Origin: Herbaspirillum huttiense
GTDB lineage: Bacteria > Pseudomonadota > Gammaproteobacteria > Burkholderiales > Burkholderiaceae_D
NCBI RefSeq assembly: GCF_004367745.1
Contig: NZ_CP037993.1
Coordinates: 558,001 to 622,000, forward strand
Direction: 5' to 3'
DNA: 64,000 nucleotides
Positions 43,270-52,495 of the stretch are shown here, piece after piece. Numbering within the stretch: position 1 is the stretch's first letter; the number at the start of each line of letters is the position of its first letter. The position numbers and the translations under genes were made by a program. The notes below the pieces were generated by a model that was given only the letters and a program-made list of their open reading frames with translations, was not told where the DNA came from and did not search any database.

Positions 43270-44373
43270 TCAGATTTGGGAATGGGACCATGCATTGACT
43301 GCGTTGATCACCTGCGTGATTTCCTCGTCGGTCATTTCCGGATAGCACGGCAAGGTCAGGATATCGTTGGCCAAGGCCTCGGTATTGGGCAGAATGATCA
43401 GATCAGTCTCACCTTTGAGGATAGGCTGCTGATGATCGGGAACAGGATAATGAATCTCGGAGGAAATACCTTGCTCCTGAAGATGACTGCGCAGCGCGTC
43501 GCGGCCCTTTGTCTTGATGACATAAAGATGCGCTACATAATTCTTTCCAAAGGCGCTCGGTAGCACTACTGCCGGGTGTTTGATTTTTTCTCCGTAGGAC
43601 TGGGCAATATGGCGACGTCGCTCGTTCCACGTGTCCAGCAAGGGCAGGAAGCCGAGCAGGATGGCAGCCTGCAGCTCATCCAGGCGACTGTTGCGTGCGC
43701 CTGGCAGTTCGACGTTGTATTTGCTGCTCCAGCCATATTGACGCAGCCGCGACACGGCAGCTGCGAGGCTATCGTCATTGCTTACCACGGCGCCGCCATC
43801 GCCAAGCGCACCAAGGTTTTTGGTCGGATAAAAACTGAAGCACGCCATGTCCCCAAAGCTGCCGACCTTCTTGCCGTCAATCTCTGCGCCATGTGCCTGC
43901 GCGCAGTCCTCGATGACCTTGATGCCAGCAGCGCGGCATGATTTGACGATCTTGCTGATTTCCGGGACAGCCAGGCCATAAAGGTGAGTGACCACGATGA
44001 CTTTGACATTGGCAGCAATGGCGCGTGCAACTTCGGATTCGTTGACCAGCATGCTAGCTGGGGAAACATCCATGAAAAAAGGTCTTGCGCCTGTAGCGCG
44101 CATGGCCAGTGTGGTGTACATCCCGGCGTTGGCCACTGTTGCCACGGAGTCGCCGGGTTGCACGCCCGCCGCGCGCAACGCCAGCTCCAGCGCATCGGTG
44201 CCATTGGCCACTGAGACGCAATGCGAGACACCGACATAGCCTGCAAACGCAGCCTCGAACTCCTTGACCTCGGGGCCGAGCACCAACCACGCGCGATCTA
44301 AAACGCGGGCGATTGCGGCGTCAATGATGGATCGCGACTGAGTGATGTGCGCTTGAAGATTGTTAATTAGCAT
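43270..44373 (-). CDS. fdtB: DegT/DnrJ/EryC1 aminotransferase (FdtB/QdtB-like)
   Basis: The 367-residue PLP enzyme has VANGTDALELALRAAGVQ, VIEDCAQAHGAEIDGKKVG and the PLP lysine in FSFYPTKNLGALGDGGA. A C-terminal HLYVIKTKGRDAL, then EIHYPVPDHQQP follows. This pattern fits 3-keto-sugar transaminases making dTDP-3-amino-3,6-dideoxyhexose from the FdtA product. Fuc3N versus Qui3N stays open. Confidence 0.87.
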   Translation of the reverse strand: MLINNLQAHITQSRSIIDAAIARVLDRAWLVLGPEVKEFEAAFAGYVGVSHCVSVANGTDALELALRAAGVQPGDSVATVANAGMYTTLAMRATGARPFFMDVSPASMLVNESEVARAIAANVKVIVVTHLYGLAVPEISKIVKSCRAAGIKVIEDCAQAHGAEIDGKKVGSFGDMACFSFYPTKNLGALGDGGAVVSNDDSLAAAVSRLRQYGWSSKYNVELPGARNSRLDELQAAILLGFLPLLDTWNERRRHIAQSYGEKIKHPAVVLPSAFGKNYVAHLYVIKTKGRDALRSHLQEQGISSEIHYPVPDHQQPILKGETDLIILPNTEALANDILTLPCYPEMTDEEITQVINAVNAWSHSQI

Positions 44374-44527
44374 AGGAGTTGTTTGATGTGAGCTGTACTG
44401 GTCGGCCTTAACACACTAGCGGTCGTTCCGGCAATGTTTTTTCTAATTTTGCCGGCGAGCCGTGATTGGTTTGCCTTACCCCGGAGAATTCTAGGTACTA
44501 GGACGCTTGAGAAGCGCGCAGTCGAAT

Positions 44528-44559
44528 GCAAAAAAATCACATCGTAATGATTTTTTTGC
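44528..44559. terminator. AT-rich perfect palindrome, bidirectional terminator candidate
   Basis: GCAAAAAAATCA (44528-44539) is the exact inverse of TGATTTTTTTGC (44548-44559), with an 8-nt loop. A further small hairpin (CTCATT 44564-44569, AATGAG 44573-44578) followed by CTTTTT lies beside it. They sit in the 279-bp gap (44374-44652) between two minus-strand genes; no gene is seen in that gap. Confidence 0.5.
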
Positions 44560-44652
44560 TCATCTCATTTGCAATGAGCTTTTTATCGCTAATCGGCATT
44601 TTCCAAGCTCGCGCAGTATATCTCTTTAGGCTTTCCTCACCAAATGTTGCAT

Positions 44653-45624
44653 TCACAGCTTGTTAAGCAAGACAGATAAATAAAGTCCCCATTGGCTCCA
44701 TCTCGGTCGTCGGAATACGCCTGATCGGCGCAGGTAAAAGAGACGTTTGAGCAAATGGCCTGAGCGCGCTTGCTTGAAATCATCGAAGATTCGGCGATTG
44801 AGTGGCGACATCGCGGGGGCTGCTGCATGCAATGTTGCTATATGACTCTCGTGCCACTTTTTGTAGTTGCCATGAAGCATTTTTCTCAGGCGGGCCAGAT
44901 TGGCGCGCCAGGTGATGTTCTGGCCTGCGGCGTTGTGTCCGTGCTGGCGGTACTGAACAGTGGACACGGAATCGTAAACCACTTGACCATCAAGTGCCGT
45001 GATGAGCAGATAGGTCCACCAATCGTGCGAAACGATGGGGGAAACCGGTCGGAATTGGCGCAATTGCTTCAGCGCAGCCCGATTGAAAAGCATGGTATTG
45101 CCCCCGCCGATGCTTTGAACAAGTGCGTTACGCAGGCATGGTTGATGGCTGAACAAGCGCGATTGTCCACAGGGGGCACCGGTCGCATCTATGTATGTGG
45201 TCCGGGCGAAATAAAGCGCGGGACGCTGCGAGGGCTGGCTTTGAATGGCGGAGAGGGCTCGCGCCAGCTTGTTCGGCTCCCAGATGTCGTCTTGGTCCGC
45301 GAAGGCGTAGAAATCAGCCTCATCACTGCATTGTTGGATCAAGGACATGAAGTTTTCGGCGAAGCCTTGTCTCGGGCCATTCTGGATATGCAGTTGCTGA
45401 CGGCGTGTGCTCGCAAAATTGACGAGCTTGTTCAGTGTGTCGTCGGTTGAGCCGTCATCCGAAACAGATAAGCTCCAATTCGAGTGGGTTTGTTCGGCGA
45501 TTGAGTCGAGCTGTTCATCCAGGTAGCGGCTGCCGTTGAACGTACACATCAGGATGGCGACAGAGGGGGAATCAACGCTCTGGCCATGGGGAGCAGTAGA
45601 TCGGTCAGGGACGGCTGTCTGCAT
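44653..45624 (-). CDS. GT2 family glycosyltransferase (rhamnosyl-transferase-like)
   Basis: The 323-residue GT2 enzyme has VAILMCTFNGSRYLDEQLDS, SVSDDGSTDDTL, AFADQDDIWEPNKLARA and SHDWWTYLLITAL. This pattern is common among rhamnosyl- and similar transferases. The ATG at 45624 is used; a longer frame upstream has no conserved residues. Likely acceptor is the lipid-linked glycan. It diverges from the WbpL-like gene across 196 bp in which no clear promoter was found. Confidence 0.88.
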   Translation of the reverse strand: MQTAVPDRSTAPHGQSVDSPSVAILMCTFNGSRYLDEQLDSIAEQTHSNWSLSVSDDGSTDDTLNKLVNFASTRRQQLHIQNGPRQGFAENFMSLIQQCSDEADFYAFADQDDIWEPNKLARALSAIQSQPSQRPALYFARTTYIDATGAPCGQSRLFSHQPCLRNALVQSIGGGNTMLFNRAALKQLRQFRPVSPIVSHDWWTYLLITALDGQVVYDSVSTVQYRQHGHNAAGQNITWRANLARLRKMLHGNYKKWHESHIATLHAAAPAMSPLNRRIFDDFKQARSGHLLKRLFYLRRSGVFRRPRWSQWGLYLSVLLNKL

Positions 45625-45820
45625 TGAGCAACGGCTCCGGAAGGCTGATAAAGATGCCGTGGAATTGGCAACAGGAAAGGCGAAATTATAAAAGGATAAG
45701 GGGTCGATATAAAAGGACAAGAGGAATGGGCAGATTTAAGGAGTACAATCCGCCGTACTTTTTGGCCTCTGCTTGACCGCGGATTAGCCGATGGGTTGAT
45801 CTCCAGACTTTCATCTTCTT

Positions 45821-46915
45821 ATGGCATCACTGCTCATCAGTTTCCTTTTGTCAGCTGTTTTGACCCTTCTCGTCATACGCCATGCACACTTGCATGACCA
45901 TGTTCTGGATTCCGATCTATCTGGTGTACAAAAAGTGCATATGCATGCCGTGCCGCGCATTGGTGGGCTTTGCATCTTCCTGGCCGTGGTGGTGGCCTCG
46001 GGAGTGTCGGCTTGGCGCCTGAGCAGTGTCGCAAGGGAAATCATGCTCCTGCTGGCCTGCGCCACCATTGCCTTCAGCGGAGGCATCTGGGAGGACTTCA
46101 CCAAGCGGGTCAGTGCTACCCGACGCTTGTTGCTCACGCTGGCTGCGGCCGTCGCCGGCTACTTTCTGCTCCATGCCAAAATCGATCGCATCGACCTTTT
46201 CTATGAGGTATGGCACCTGAAGTATTTTTGGCTGATGCTCCCGTTCACTGCACTGGCAGTGGCCGGGATCGCCAACGCCATCAATATCATTGACGGCTTC
46301 AACGGGCTGGCCAGCGTGGTAAGCCTGTTCATTTTGTTGTCACTGGGCTATGTTGCCTTGCAGGTCAACGATTCCTTCGTATTGATCATGGCGCTCGTGA
46401 CGGCCGGTGCGGTAGCGGGTTTCTTTATCTGGAATTTCCCGGCAGGCCTGATCTTCATGGGTGACGGTGGTGCCTACTTCCTGGGGTTCGTGATCGGCGA
46501 ACTCGCCGTACTCCTGGTGGCGCGCAATCCTGAGGTATCGACCTGGTATCCCGCACTTCTCCTCATCTACCCGTGCTTCGAAACGCTTTTTTCTGCGTAT
46601 CGACGTTTTTTCCTTCGAGGGCAGTCTCCCGGATTGCCTGATGGCATTCATTTGCACAGTCTGATTTTCAGGCGACTTGTATTGTGGGCGGTCGGTCGTC
46701 GCGATGCGCGAGCCATCACCCATCGCAACTCATTGACTTCCCCTTATCTGTGGCTTTTGTCCCTGATGGCAGTCTTGCCGGCCACCCTGTTGTGGCGGCA
46801 GTCCTTGGCACTCATGCTGTGTTGCGTTATCTTTGTTGTCGTTTATGTATGGCTCTACCTCCGCATCATCCGCTTCCGTTCGCCTCGCTGGTTGATTCTG
46901 CGAAACAAGGAATAA
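45821..46915 (+). CDS. WbpL/WecA-like undecaprenyl-phosphate sugar-1-phosphate transferase
   Basis: The 364-residue protein has about ten to eleven spans and the family motifs HAVPRIGGLCIFLA, GIWEDFTKRVSATRRLL, NAINIIDGFNGLAS, FMGDGGAYFLGF and a basic GIHLHSLIFRRL loop. It moves a HexNAc-1-phosphate (for example FucNAc or GlcNAc) onto undecaprenyl phosphate, starting glycan synthesis. It is the only initiating enzyme seen and so probably primes the Wzm/Wzt-exported chain. Confidence 0.9.
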   Translation: MASLLISFLLSAVLTLLVIRHAHLHDHVLDSDLSGVQKVHMHAVPRIGGLCIFLAVVVASGVSAWRLSSVAREIMLLLACATIAFSGGIWEDFTKRVSATRRLLLTLAAAVAGYFLLHAKIDRIDLFYEVWHLKYFWLMLPFTALAVAGIANAINIIDGFNGLASVVSLFILLSLGYVALQVNDSFVLIMALVTAGAVAGFFIWNFPAGLIFMGDGGAYFLGFVIGELAVLLVARNPEVSTWYPALLLIYPCFETLFSAYRRFFLRGQSPGLPDGIHLHSLIFRRLVLWAVGRRDARAITHRNSLTSPYLWLLSLMAVLPATLLWRQSLALMLCCVIFVVVYVWLYLRIIRFRSPRWLILRNKE

Positions 46916-46937
46916 CTAATTTTTGAGCGTGTATCCC

Positions 46938-48308
46938 ATGATCCATTCGAGCATCTTCAAAGCCTACGACATCCGCGGCATCATCGACAAAACCCTGGAC
47001 GACCAGGTCGCCTTCCAGATCGGCCAGGCCTTCGGTGCAGCCGCCCTGGCCAAGGGCCAGAAGAAGGTCGTGATCGGGCGCGATGGCCGGCTCTCGGGCC
47101 CCTCGCTGTCGGCCGCGCTGGCCAAGGGTTTGCAGGCGGTCGGGGTGGATGTGATCGATCTCGGCATGGTCGCCACGCCGATGGTCTATTTCGGCACCCA
47201 CGTGCTGGACACGCAGTCCGGCATCATGGTCACCGGCAGCCACAATCCGCCGGACTACAACGGTTTCAAGATGGTGCTGGCCGGTGAAGCCATCCACGGC
47301 GAGACCATCCAGGGCCTGTACCAGGCCATCGTCAAGGGCGAATTCCCGCAGGGTGCCGGCAACTACAGTACGCATGACATCAAGGCCGCCTACATCGCCC
47401 GCATGATTTCGGACGTCAAGCTGGCCCGTCCCCTGAAGATCGCCGTGGACTGCGGCAACGGCGTGGCCGGCGCCTTTGCCGGTGAAATCTATCGCGCGCT
47501 GGGCTGTGAAGTCACCGAGCTGTTCTGCGAAGTGGATGGCAATTTCCCCAACCACCACCCCGACCCGGCTCATCCGGAAAACCTGCAGGACTTGATCCGC
47601 TGCCTGCAGGAAACCGACAACGAACTCGGCCTGGCCTTCGATGGCGACGGTGACCGCCTCGGCCTGGTGACCAAGGATGGCCAGATCATCTACCCGGACC
47701 GCCAGCTGATGCTCTTCGCCGAAGACGTGCTGACCCGCAACCCGGGCAAGGAAATCCTGTACGACGTCAAGTGCACCCGCCACCTGGCGCCCTGGATCAC
47801 CGCACGCGGCGGCCAGCCGCTGATGTGGAAGACCGGCCACTCGCTGGTCAAGGCCAAGCTGCGCGAAACCGGTGCGCCGCTGGGCGGCGAGATGAGCGGC
47901 CACATCTTCTTCAAGGACCGCTGGTTCGGTTTCGACGACGGCCTCTACGCCGGCGTGCGCATGCTGGAACTGATGGCCCGCCAGAGCGATCCGTCGGCCG
48001 TGCTCAACGCCCTGCCGCAATCGGTCAGCACCCCGGAACTGCAACTGAAGCTGCAGGAAGGCGAGAACTTCGCGCTCATCGGCAAGCTGCAAAGCGATGC
48101 CAGGTTCGAGGGTGCCCAGGACATCATCACCATCGACGGCCTGCGCGTGGAGTACGCCGACGGCTTCGGCCTGGCCCGTTCCTCCAACACCACGCCGGTG
48201 GTGGTGCTGCGTTTCGAGGCCGAGACGCCCGAGGCACTGGAGCGCATCCAGGGCGAATTCCGCAAGGTCATCCTGGCCGCGCGTCCTGATGTGACACTGC
48301 CGTTCTGA
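46938..48308 (+). CDS. phosphomannomutase/phosphoglucomutase
   Basis: The 456-residue enzyme of the AlgC/ManB type has IFKAYDIRGI, the phosphoserine loop TGSHNPPDYNGFK, metal-binding FDGDGDRLG, sugar-binding GGEMSGHIFF and the phosphate-binding RSSNTTPVVVL. It supplies mannose-1-P and glucose-1-P for surface polysaccharides, including the dTDP-glucose branch. The ATG at 46938 is used; a TTG at 46923 is an alternative. Confidence 0.95.
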   Translation: MIHSSIFKAYDIRGIIDKTLDDQVAFQIGQAFGAAALAKGQKKVVIGRDGRLSGPSLSAALAKGLQAVGVDVIDLGMVATPMVYFGTHVLDTQSGIMVTGSHNPPDYNGFKMVLAGEAIHGETIQGLYQAIVKGEFPQGAGNYSTHDIKAAYIARMISDVKLARPLKIAVDCGNGVAGAFAGEIYRALGCEVTELFCEVDGNFPNHHPDPAHPENLQDLIRCLQETDNELGLAFDGDGDRLGLVTKDGQIIYPDRQLMLFAEDVLTRNPGKEILYDVKCTRHLAPWITARGGQPLMWKTGHSLVKAKLRETGAPLGGEMSGHIFFKDRWFGFDDGLYAGVRMLELMARQSDPSAVLNALPQSVSTPELQLKLQEGENFALIGKLQSDARFEGAQDIITIDGLRVEYADGFGLARSSNTTPVVVLRFEAETPEALERIQGEFRKVILAARPDVTLPF

Positions 48309-48366
48309 TGGGCCGATGAGGTAAGATGCTGGCCCACCAATAAAGTCACGCCAACGTGGGTCAGCC

Positions 48367-49344
48367 TTGAACATTCTTATCGTCCGTGTCTCCTCGCTGG
48401 GAGACGTCGTCCACAACATGCCGATGGTGGCGGACATCCATCGTCATTTCCCCGCGGCCCAGATCGACTGGGTGGTCGAAGAGGGCTACACCAGTCTGGT
48501 CGGCCTCAATCCCCACGTCCGCAAGATCATCCCCATCGCCCTGCGGCGCTGGCGCAAGACCCTGTTCGCGGCGGCCACGCGCGCCGAGATCGGGGCATTC
48601 CGGCGGGAGCTGCAGGCCGAGCGCTATGACCTCGTGTTCGATACCCAGGGCCTGCTCAAGACCAGCGTCGTGATGCGCATGGCGCGCCTGGCACCGCAGG
48701 GCCGCCGCATCGGCCTGGCCAATGCGACCGAAGGCTCGGGATATGAACCAATCTCCCGCATTTTCCATGACCAGAGCATCCCGGTCGGCCTGCGCACGCA
48801 TGCCGTCACCCGCGCCAGGCTGGTCGCGGCGGCTGCGCTGGGCTATCAGCTGGAAGGTCAGCCCGACTTTGCCCTGCAGCCGCCGGAGCCGGCGCGCTGG
48901 GCCTGGATGCCGGAGCAGCCGTATGTCGTTTTCTTCCACGGTACCGCCCGCGCCGCCAAGCAGTGGCCGCAGGCGCAGTGGATCAAGCTGGGCCAGGCCC
49001 TGGCCGAGCGCGGATTGCAGATCCTGCTGCCCTGGGGCAGTGCCCGCGAGCAGGAGGCGGCACGCCAGCTGGCGGCCGGCATTCCCGGTGCCACCGTGCT
49101 GCCGGCGCTGCCGATGATGCAGGCCGTGGCCCTGGTGCAGCAGGCGCGGCTGGTGGTCGGACTCGATACCGGCCTGACCCACATCGCTGCCGCCTATGGC
49201 AAGCCGACGATCGAACTCTACTGTGACTCGCCGCGCTGGAAGACCGAGGGCAACTGGTCGCCGGCGATCATCAACCTGGGCGATCTGGGCGCGCCGCCGT
49301 CCGAAGAGGATGTGTTGAAGGCTGCGCTGGGCCTGCTGGCCTGA
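48367..49344 (+). CDS. waaC: lipopolysaccharide heptosyltransferase I
   Basis: The 325-residue GT9 protein has ILIVRVSSLGDVVHNMPM, VFDTQGLLKTSVVMRMA, FFHGTARAAKQWP and VVGLDTGLTHIAAAYGKPTI. It adds the first heptose to Kdo in the LPS inner core, on the cytoplasmic side. The start is TTG 48367; no strong SD is seen. Confidence 0.94.
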   Translation: MNILIVRVSSLGDVVHNMPMVADIHRHFPAAQIDWVVEEGYTSLVGLNPHVRKIIPIALRRWRKTLFAAATRAEIGAFRRELQAERYDLVFDTQGLLKTSVVMRMARLAPQGRRIGLANATEGSGYEPISRIFHDQSIPVGLRTHAVTRARLVAAAALGYQLEGQPDFALQPPEPARWAWMPEQPYVVFFHGTARAAKQWPQAQWIKLGQALAERGLQILLPWGSAREQEAARQLAAGIPGATVLPALPMMQAVALVQQARLVVGLDTGLTHIAAAYGKPTIELYCDSPRWKTEGNWSPAIINLGDLGAPPSEEDVLKAALGLLA

Positions 49345-49497
49345 GTTTGATTGCCCCTTGGGGCGGACTTGGGTATGCGTTGAAGCAGATCAAACGCCCC
49401 GTTCAAAGCATCAACTTTGCGTAACAAGCCGCATCCGGCCTGCTTTCCAGGCGTGCCAGAGCCGCCGGGTTGGCCACACGGGCAGAGCGCTTGCGGG

Positions 49498-49503
49498 CAT
49501 AAT
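49498..49503 (+). promoter_or_regulatory. possible -10 element close to the Kdo hydroxylase start
   Basis: CATAAT ends 7 nt before the ATG at 49511, and no SD is visible. This is similar to the yqgE case and could give a nearly leaderless mRNA. No -35 at normal spacing is evident. Confidence 0.25.
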
Positions 49504-49510
49504 ACGCGCC

Positions 49511-50380
49511 ATGGAATCGCAAATTATCGAGATTGGCCTGACCGAATGGCAGGTCGAGTATCCCAATCAGGACTGGATCACTGCGCTGGAAGCCGGCAAG
49601 GTGCTGTACTTCCCGCAGCTGGCTTTCCAGTTGATGGACTCCGAGCGCAAGCTGCTGGATCCGGCCGTGCGCGCGCCCAAGTCGCGCAACATCAGTCTGG
49701 ACGCACGCGGACACATCAAGGGTGCCGCCGGCGGCACCGAGCAGCAGCTGGCTCTGGCCGCGATGATTGGCCGCTTCCGCGAGCAGGCGTTGTCGCTGGT
49801 GCATACCTTGTTGCCCAAATACCGCGATGCCTTGCGCATTGCCCCGACCAGCTATCGCCCGATGCAGGTGGAGACGCGTGCCCAGTCGTGGCGTGCCGAT
49901 GACCGCCGCATGCACGTGGACGCTTTTCCTTCGCGGCCCAATTACGGCGAACGCATCCTGCGCGTCTTTACCAATGTGAATCCCGATGGCGTGCCGCGCG
50001 TCTGGCGCGTGGGTGAGCCTTTCGAGACTGTGGCGCAGCGCTTTTTGCCGCGTGCCAAACCTTATGTGCGCTGGCAGGCCAGCGTGCTCAAGGCGCTGCA
50101 TGTGACCAAGTCCTTCCGTAGCGAATACGATCACCTCATGCTGCAATTGCATGACGGCATGAAGGGCGACATGCAGTACCAGCAGGATGCCCAGCAGGTC
50201 ACCATGCCCTTTGCCGCCGGCTCCGTCTGGATCTGCTTCTCGGACCAGGCCTCGCACGCGGTCATGTCGGGCCAGTACATGATGGAACAGACCCTGCACC
50301 TGGCACCGGACCAGCAATATGATCCGCAATCCAGTCCGCTGGCCATTCTGACGCGCCTGGTCGGCCATCCCCTGGTCTGA
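49511..50380 (+). CDS. kdoO: Kdo 3-hydroxylase (Fe(II)/2-oxoglutarate dioxygenase)
   Basis: The 290-residue protein matches the Kdo hydroxylase family that turns the outer Kdo of lipid A into Ko. The iron-binding HxD is in RRMHVDAFPSRP (His135, Asp137), with a distal His in SDQASHAVMSGQYMMEQT. Surroundings agree: waaC upstream and waaA one nt downstream. The product would be Ko-containing LPS, as in Burkholderia. Confidence 0.9.
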   Translation: MESQIIEIGLTEWQVEYPNQDWITALEAGKVLYFPQLAFQLMDSERKLLDPAVRAPKSRNISLDARGHIKGAAGGTEQQLALAAMIGRFREQALSLVHTLLPKYRDALRIAPTSYRPMQVETRAQSWRADDRRMHVDAFPSRPNYGERILRVFTNVNPDGVPRVWRVGEPFETVAQRFLPRAKPYVRWQASVLKALHVTKSFRSEYDHLMLQLHDGMKGDMQYQQDAQQVTMPFAAGSVWICFSDQASHAVMSGQYMMEQTLHLAPDQQYDPQSSPLAILTRLVGHPLV

Positions 50381-50381
50381 G

Positions 50382-51665
50382 ATGCGGCTGCTGTATTCAC
50401 TCGTCTGGTGGCTGGTGCTGCCGTTGGTACTGCTGCGCCTGTGGCGGCGCGGCCGCAAGGAACCCGGCTACCGGGCGCATGTGGGCGAACGCCTGGGCTT
50501 CTATTCGCAAGCGGCGCGCCTGTCTGATCCACAGGCGCGTTTCATCTGGGTGCATGCCGTCTCGGTTGGCGAGACCCGTGCCGCCGAGCCGCTCATCGAC
50601 GCCTTGTTGCAGCAATATCCGCAGCATTCCATTCTGCTCACCTGCATGACCGCCACCGGCCGCGAGACGGGGACTCAGGTCTATGGCAAGCACGGTGCGC
50701 GCGTGGTGCAGAGCTTTCTGCCGTACGACACGGGATGGATGTGCGCGCGTTTCCTGCGCCACTTCCGGCCTGTGGTGTGCGTGCTGATGGAGACCGAAGT
50801 CTGGCCCAACCTGATCAGGCAATGTCGCCGGCACCAGGTGCCGGTGATGCTGGCCAATGCCCGCCTGTCGGAGCGTTCACTGCGGCGCGGCCAGCGTTTT
50901 GCCGCGCTGCTGCGTCCGGCGGCCGAGGCGATCGATGTGGTCGCGGCCCAGTCGCCGGCCGACGCTGAGCGCCTGCGTGCCTTCGGGGCGCGGCACGTCG
51001 AAGTGACCGGCAGCCTCAAGTTCGACGTGCAGCCGCCGGCCGAGATGGTCGAACGCGGTCTGGCATGGAAGCGTGCCATCGGGGAGCGCAAGATCCTGCT
51101 CTGTGCCAGCACGCGCGAGGGCGAGGAAGCCTTGATTCTGGATGCGCTGGCCAGGCTGGGGAAGACCGGCTGGCTGACGGTGATCGTGCCGCGCCACCCG
51201 CAGCGTTTTGCTGAGGTGGCCGGGATGATACAGGCACAGGGTTTGCGCCTGCGCCGGCGTGACGCGCTGGGGCAGGGCGGTGACTGGGATCAGGTGGATG
51301 TCGTGCTGGGCGATTCCATGGGCGAAATGTTCGCCTATTACGCCTTGTGTGATGTGGCCTTCATTGGCGGCAGTCTGTTGCCGCTGGGGGGGCAGAATCT
51401 GATTGAGGCGCTGGCGCTGGGCAAGCCGGTGCTGGTTGGGCCACACACCTTCAATTTCCAGCAGATCAGCTCCGACGCGGTACTGGCTTCTGCGGCGGTT
51501 CGTGTAGAAAGTGCTGAAGATCTGTGGCATAGACTTCTGCAACTTCAAACGCCGTCGATTCGTGCTGCTATGGCGAAGCAGGCACTCGATTTCGCTGAGA
51601 AGCATCGGGGGGCAGTGGAGAAGACAGTCTTCCTGCTGGCCCCATACATTCCTCCAGCGCGCTAG
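50382..51665 (+). CDS. waaA: 3-deoxy-D-manno-octulosonic acid transferase
   Basis: The 427-residue protein has an N-terminal membrane anchor and FIWVHAVSVGETRAAEPLI, VLMETEVWPNLIRQC, VTGSLKFDVQPP and GQNLIEALALGKPVLVGPHT. WaaA transfers Kdo from CMP-Kdo to lipid IVA. It begins one nt after the kdoO stop, so the two are translated together. It closes the GC-rich core block before the AT-rich cassette. Confidence 0.96.
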   Translation: MRLLYSLVWWLVLPLVLLRLWRRGRKEPGYRAHVGERLGFYSQAARLSDPQARFIWVHAVSVGETRAAEPLIDALLQQYPQHSILLTCMTATGRETGTQVYGKHGARVVQSFLPYDTGWMCARFLRHFRPVVCVLMETEVWPNLIRQCRRHQVPVMLANARLSERSLRRGQRFAALLRPAAEAIDVVAAQSPADAERLRAFGARHVEVTGSLKFDVQPPAEMVERGLAWKRAIGERKILLCASTREGEEALILDALARLGKTGWLTVIVPRHPQRFAEVAGMIQAQGLRLRRRDALGQGGDWDQVDVVLGDSMGEMFAYYALCDVAFIGGSLLPLGGQNLIEALALGKPVLVGPHTFNFQQISSDAVLASAAVRVESAEDLWHRLLQLQTPSIRAAMAKQALDFAEKHRGAVEKTVFLLAPYIPPAR

Positions 51666-52048
51666 GGAGACGTCTGGTAAACGACGATGGGCGCGAGTGG
51701 CACCACACGACCTTGACAATGGGACTTGGGAAAGAGTCATGTCCGAACTTTTCTATTCATGCATTAATTTTCTCGATAATAAAGAAACGCAAGAAATCTG
51801 AGATAATTTCGCCCGTTGTACTTACAGGGGGATTCACCCTCATACGTGGAGTCGATACGATAGCTATTTCTCAATCGTTAATGAAAAGCAATACTTTCTG
51901 TCGGTCCGGCTGCAGTCTCGTATAGTGAAATAAATGGCTCGCCTCGATATTGTTTTTCTTAAAGCACCTTCACGGTAATTCAGCATATAGTCCAACGACG
52001 CCCCCCCACTTCTAGGTTGGGAAAGCTATTTGCATGCGATAACGTTGC
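51666..52048. other. AT-rich intergenic region before the second modification cassette
   Basis: This 383-bp stretch has no recognised gene or strong hairpin. Base composition drops sharply towards A+T after waaA. A TATAGT at 51921-51926 could be a -10 element for the cassette at 52049-58870, but no matching -35 is clear. No JUMPstart/ops element was found. Confidence 0.5.
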
Positions 52049-52495
52049 ATGTGGGAAGATTTTCTAAAACTCATGCCGCCAACTAATCAAATAGCAACAT
52101 TTCTTGCTTTCCTTCTTCTTTCTGGATTGGGTTGGTTGTGTGATTTCGGTACGTTCTCATTTCTTGTCAAGCTCACTGAAACGCCCAGTTTTGTCGCCAA
52201 TTTTATTTCTTCTTACGTCGGTGTAACCTTCGTGTGGTTTACGTCGTTGAAAACAGTTTTTTTGCGGCAGGGATCGCCTCGCCAACTTGGGCTCTACTGG
52301 GGGTATCAGTTTTTCTCCATTTTGTTGTATTCACAGGCGTTGCATTTTTTGATTCAAATGTTAATGCGTGTTGAATTGCCGGTGCTGATTGCCTCGAATC
52401 TGGACATCGTGAGTAAGTGCATGATCACCCCGCTCAATCTTGTCACCAATTTCATGTTCATGAAATATTTGACTCGCCAGATGCAAGGCTCCTGA
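52049..52495 (+). CDS. GtrA family membrane protein (second copy)
   Basis: The 148-residue protein has four spans: IATFLAFLLLSGLGWLCDFG, ANFISSYVGVTFVWFTSLKT, QLGLYWGYQFFSILLY and a C-terminal LNLVTNFMFMKYL. It follows the GtrA pattern but is clearly different from the copy at 38635. It probably flips a polyprenyl-linked sugar for the GT-C-like gene next to it. ATG 52073 is an alternative start. Confidence 0.8.
   Translation: MWEDFLKLMPPTNQIATFLAFLLLSGLGWLCDFGTFSFLVKLTETPSFVANFISSYVGVTFVWFTSLKTVFLRQGSPRQLGLYWGYQFFSILLYSQALHFLIQMLMRVELPVLIASNLDIVSKCMITPLNLVTNFMFMKYLTRQMQGS

Noticed and set aside
51666..52048. JUMPstart/ops element before the AT-rich cassette
   Set aside because: No GGCGGTAG-type core was found here or upstream of rfbB.
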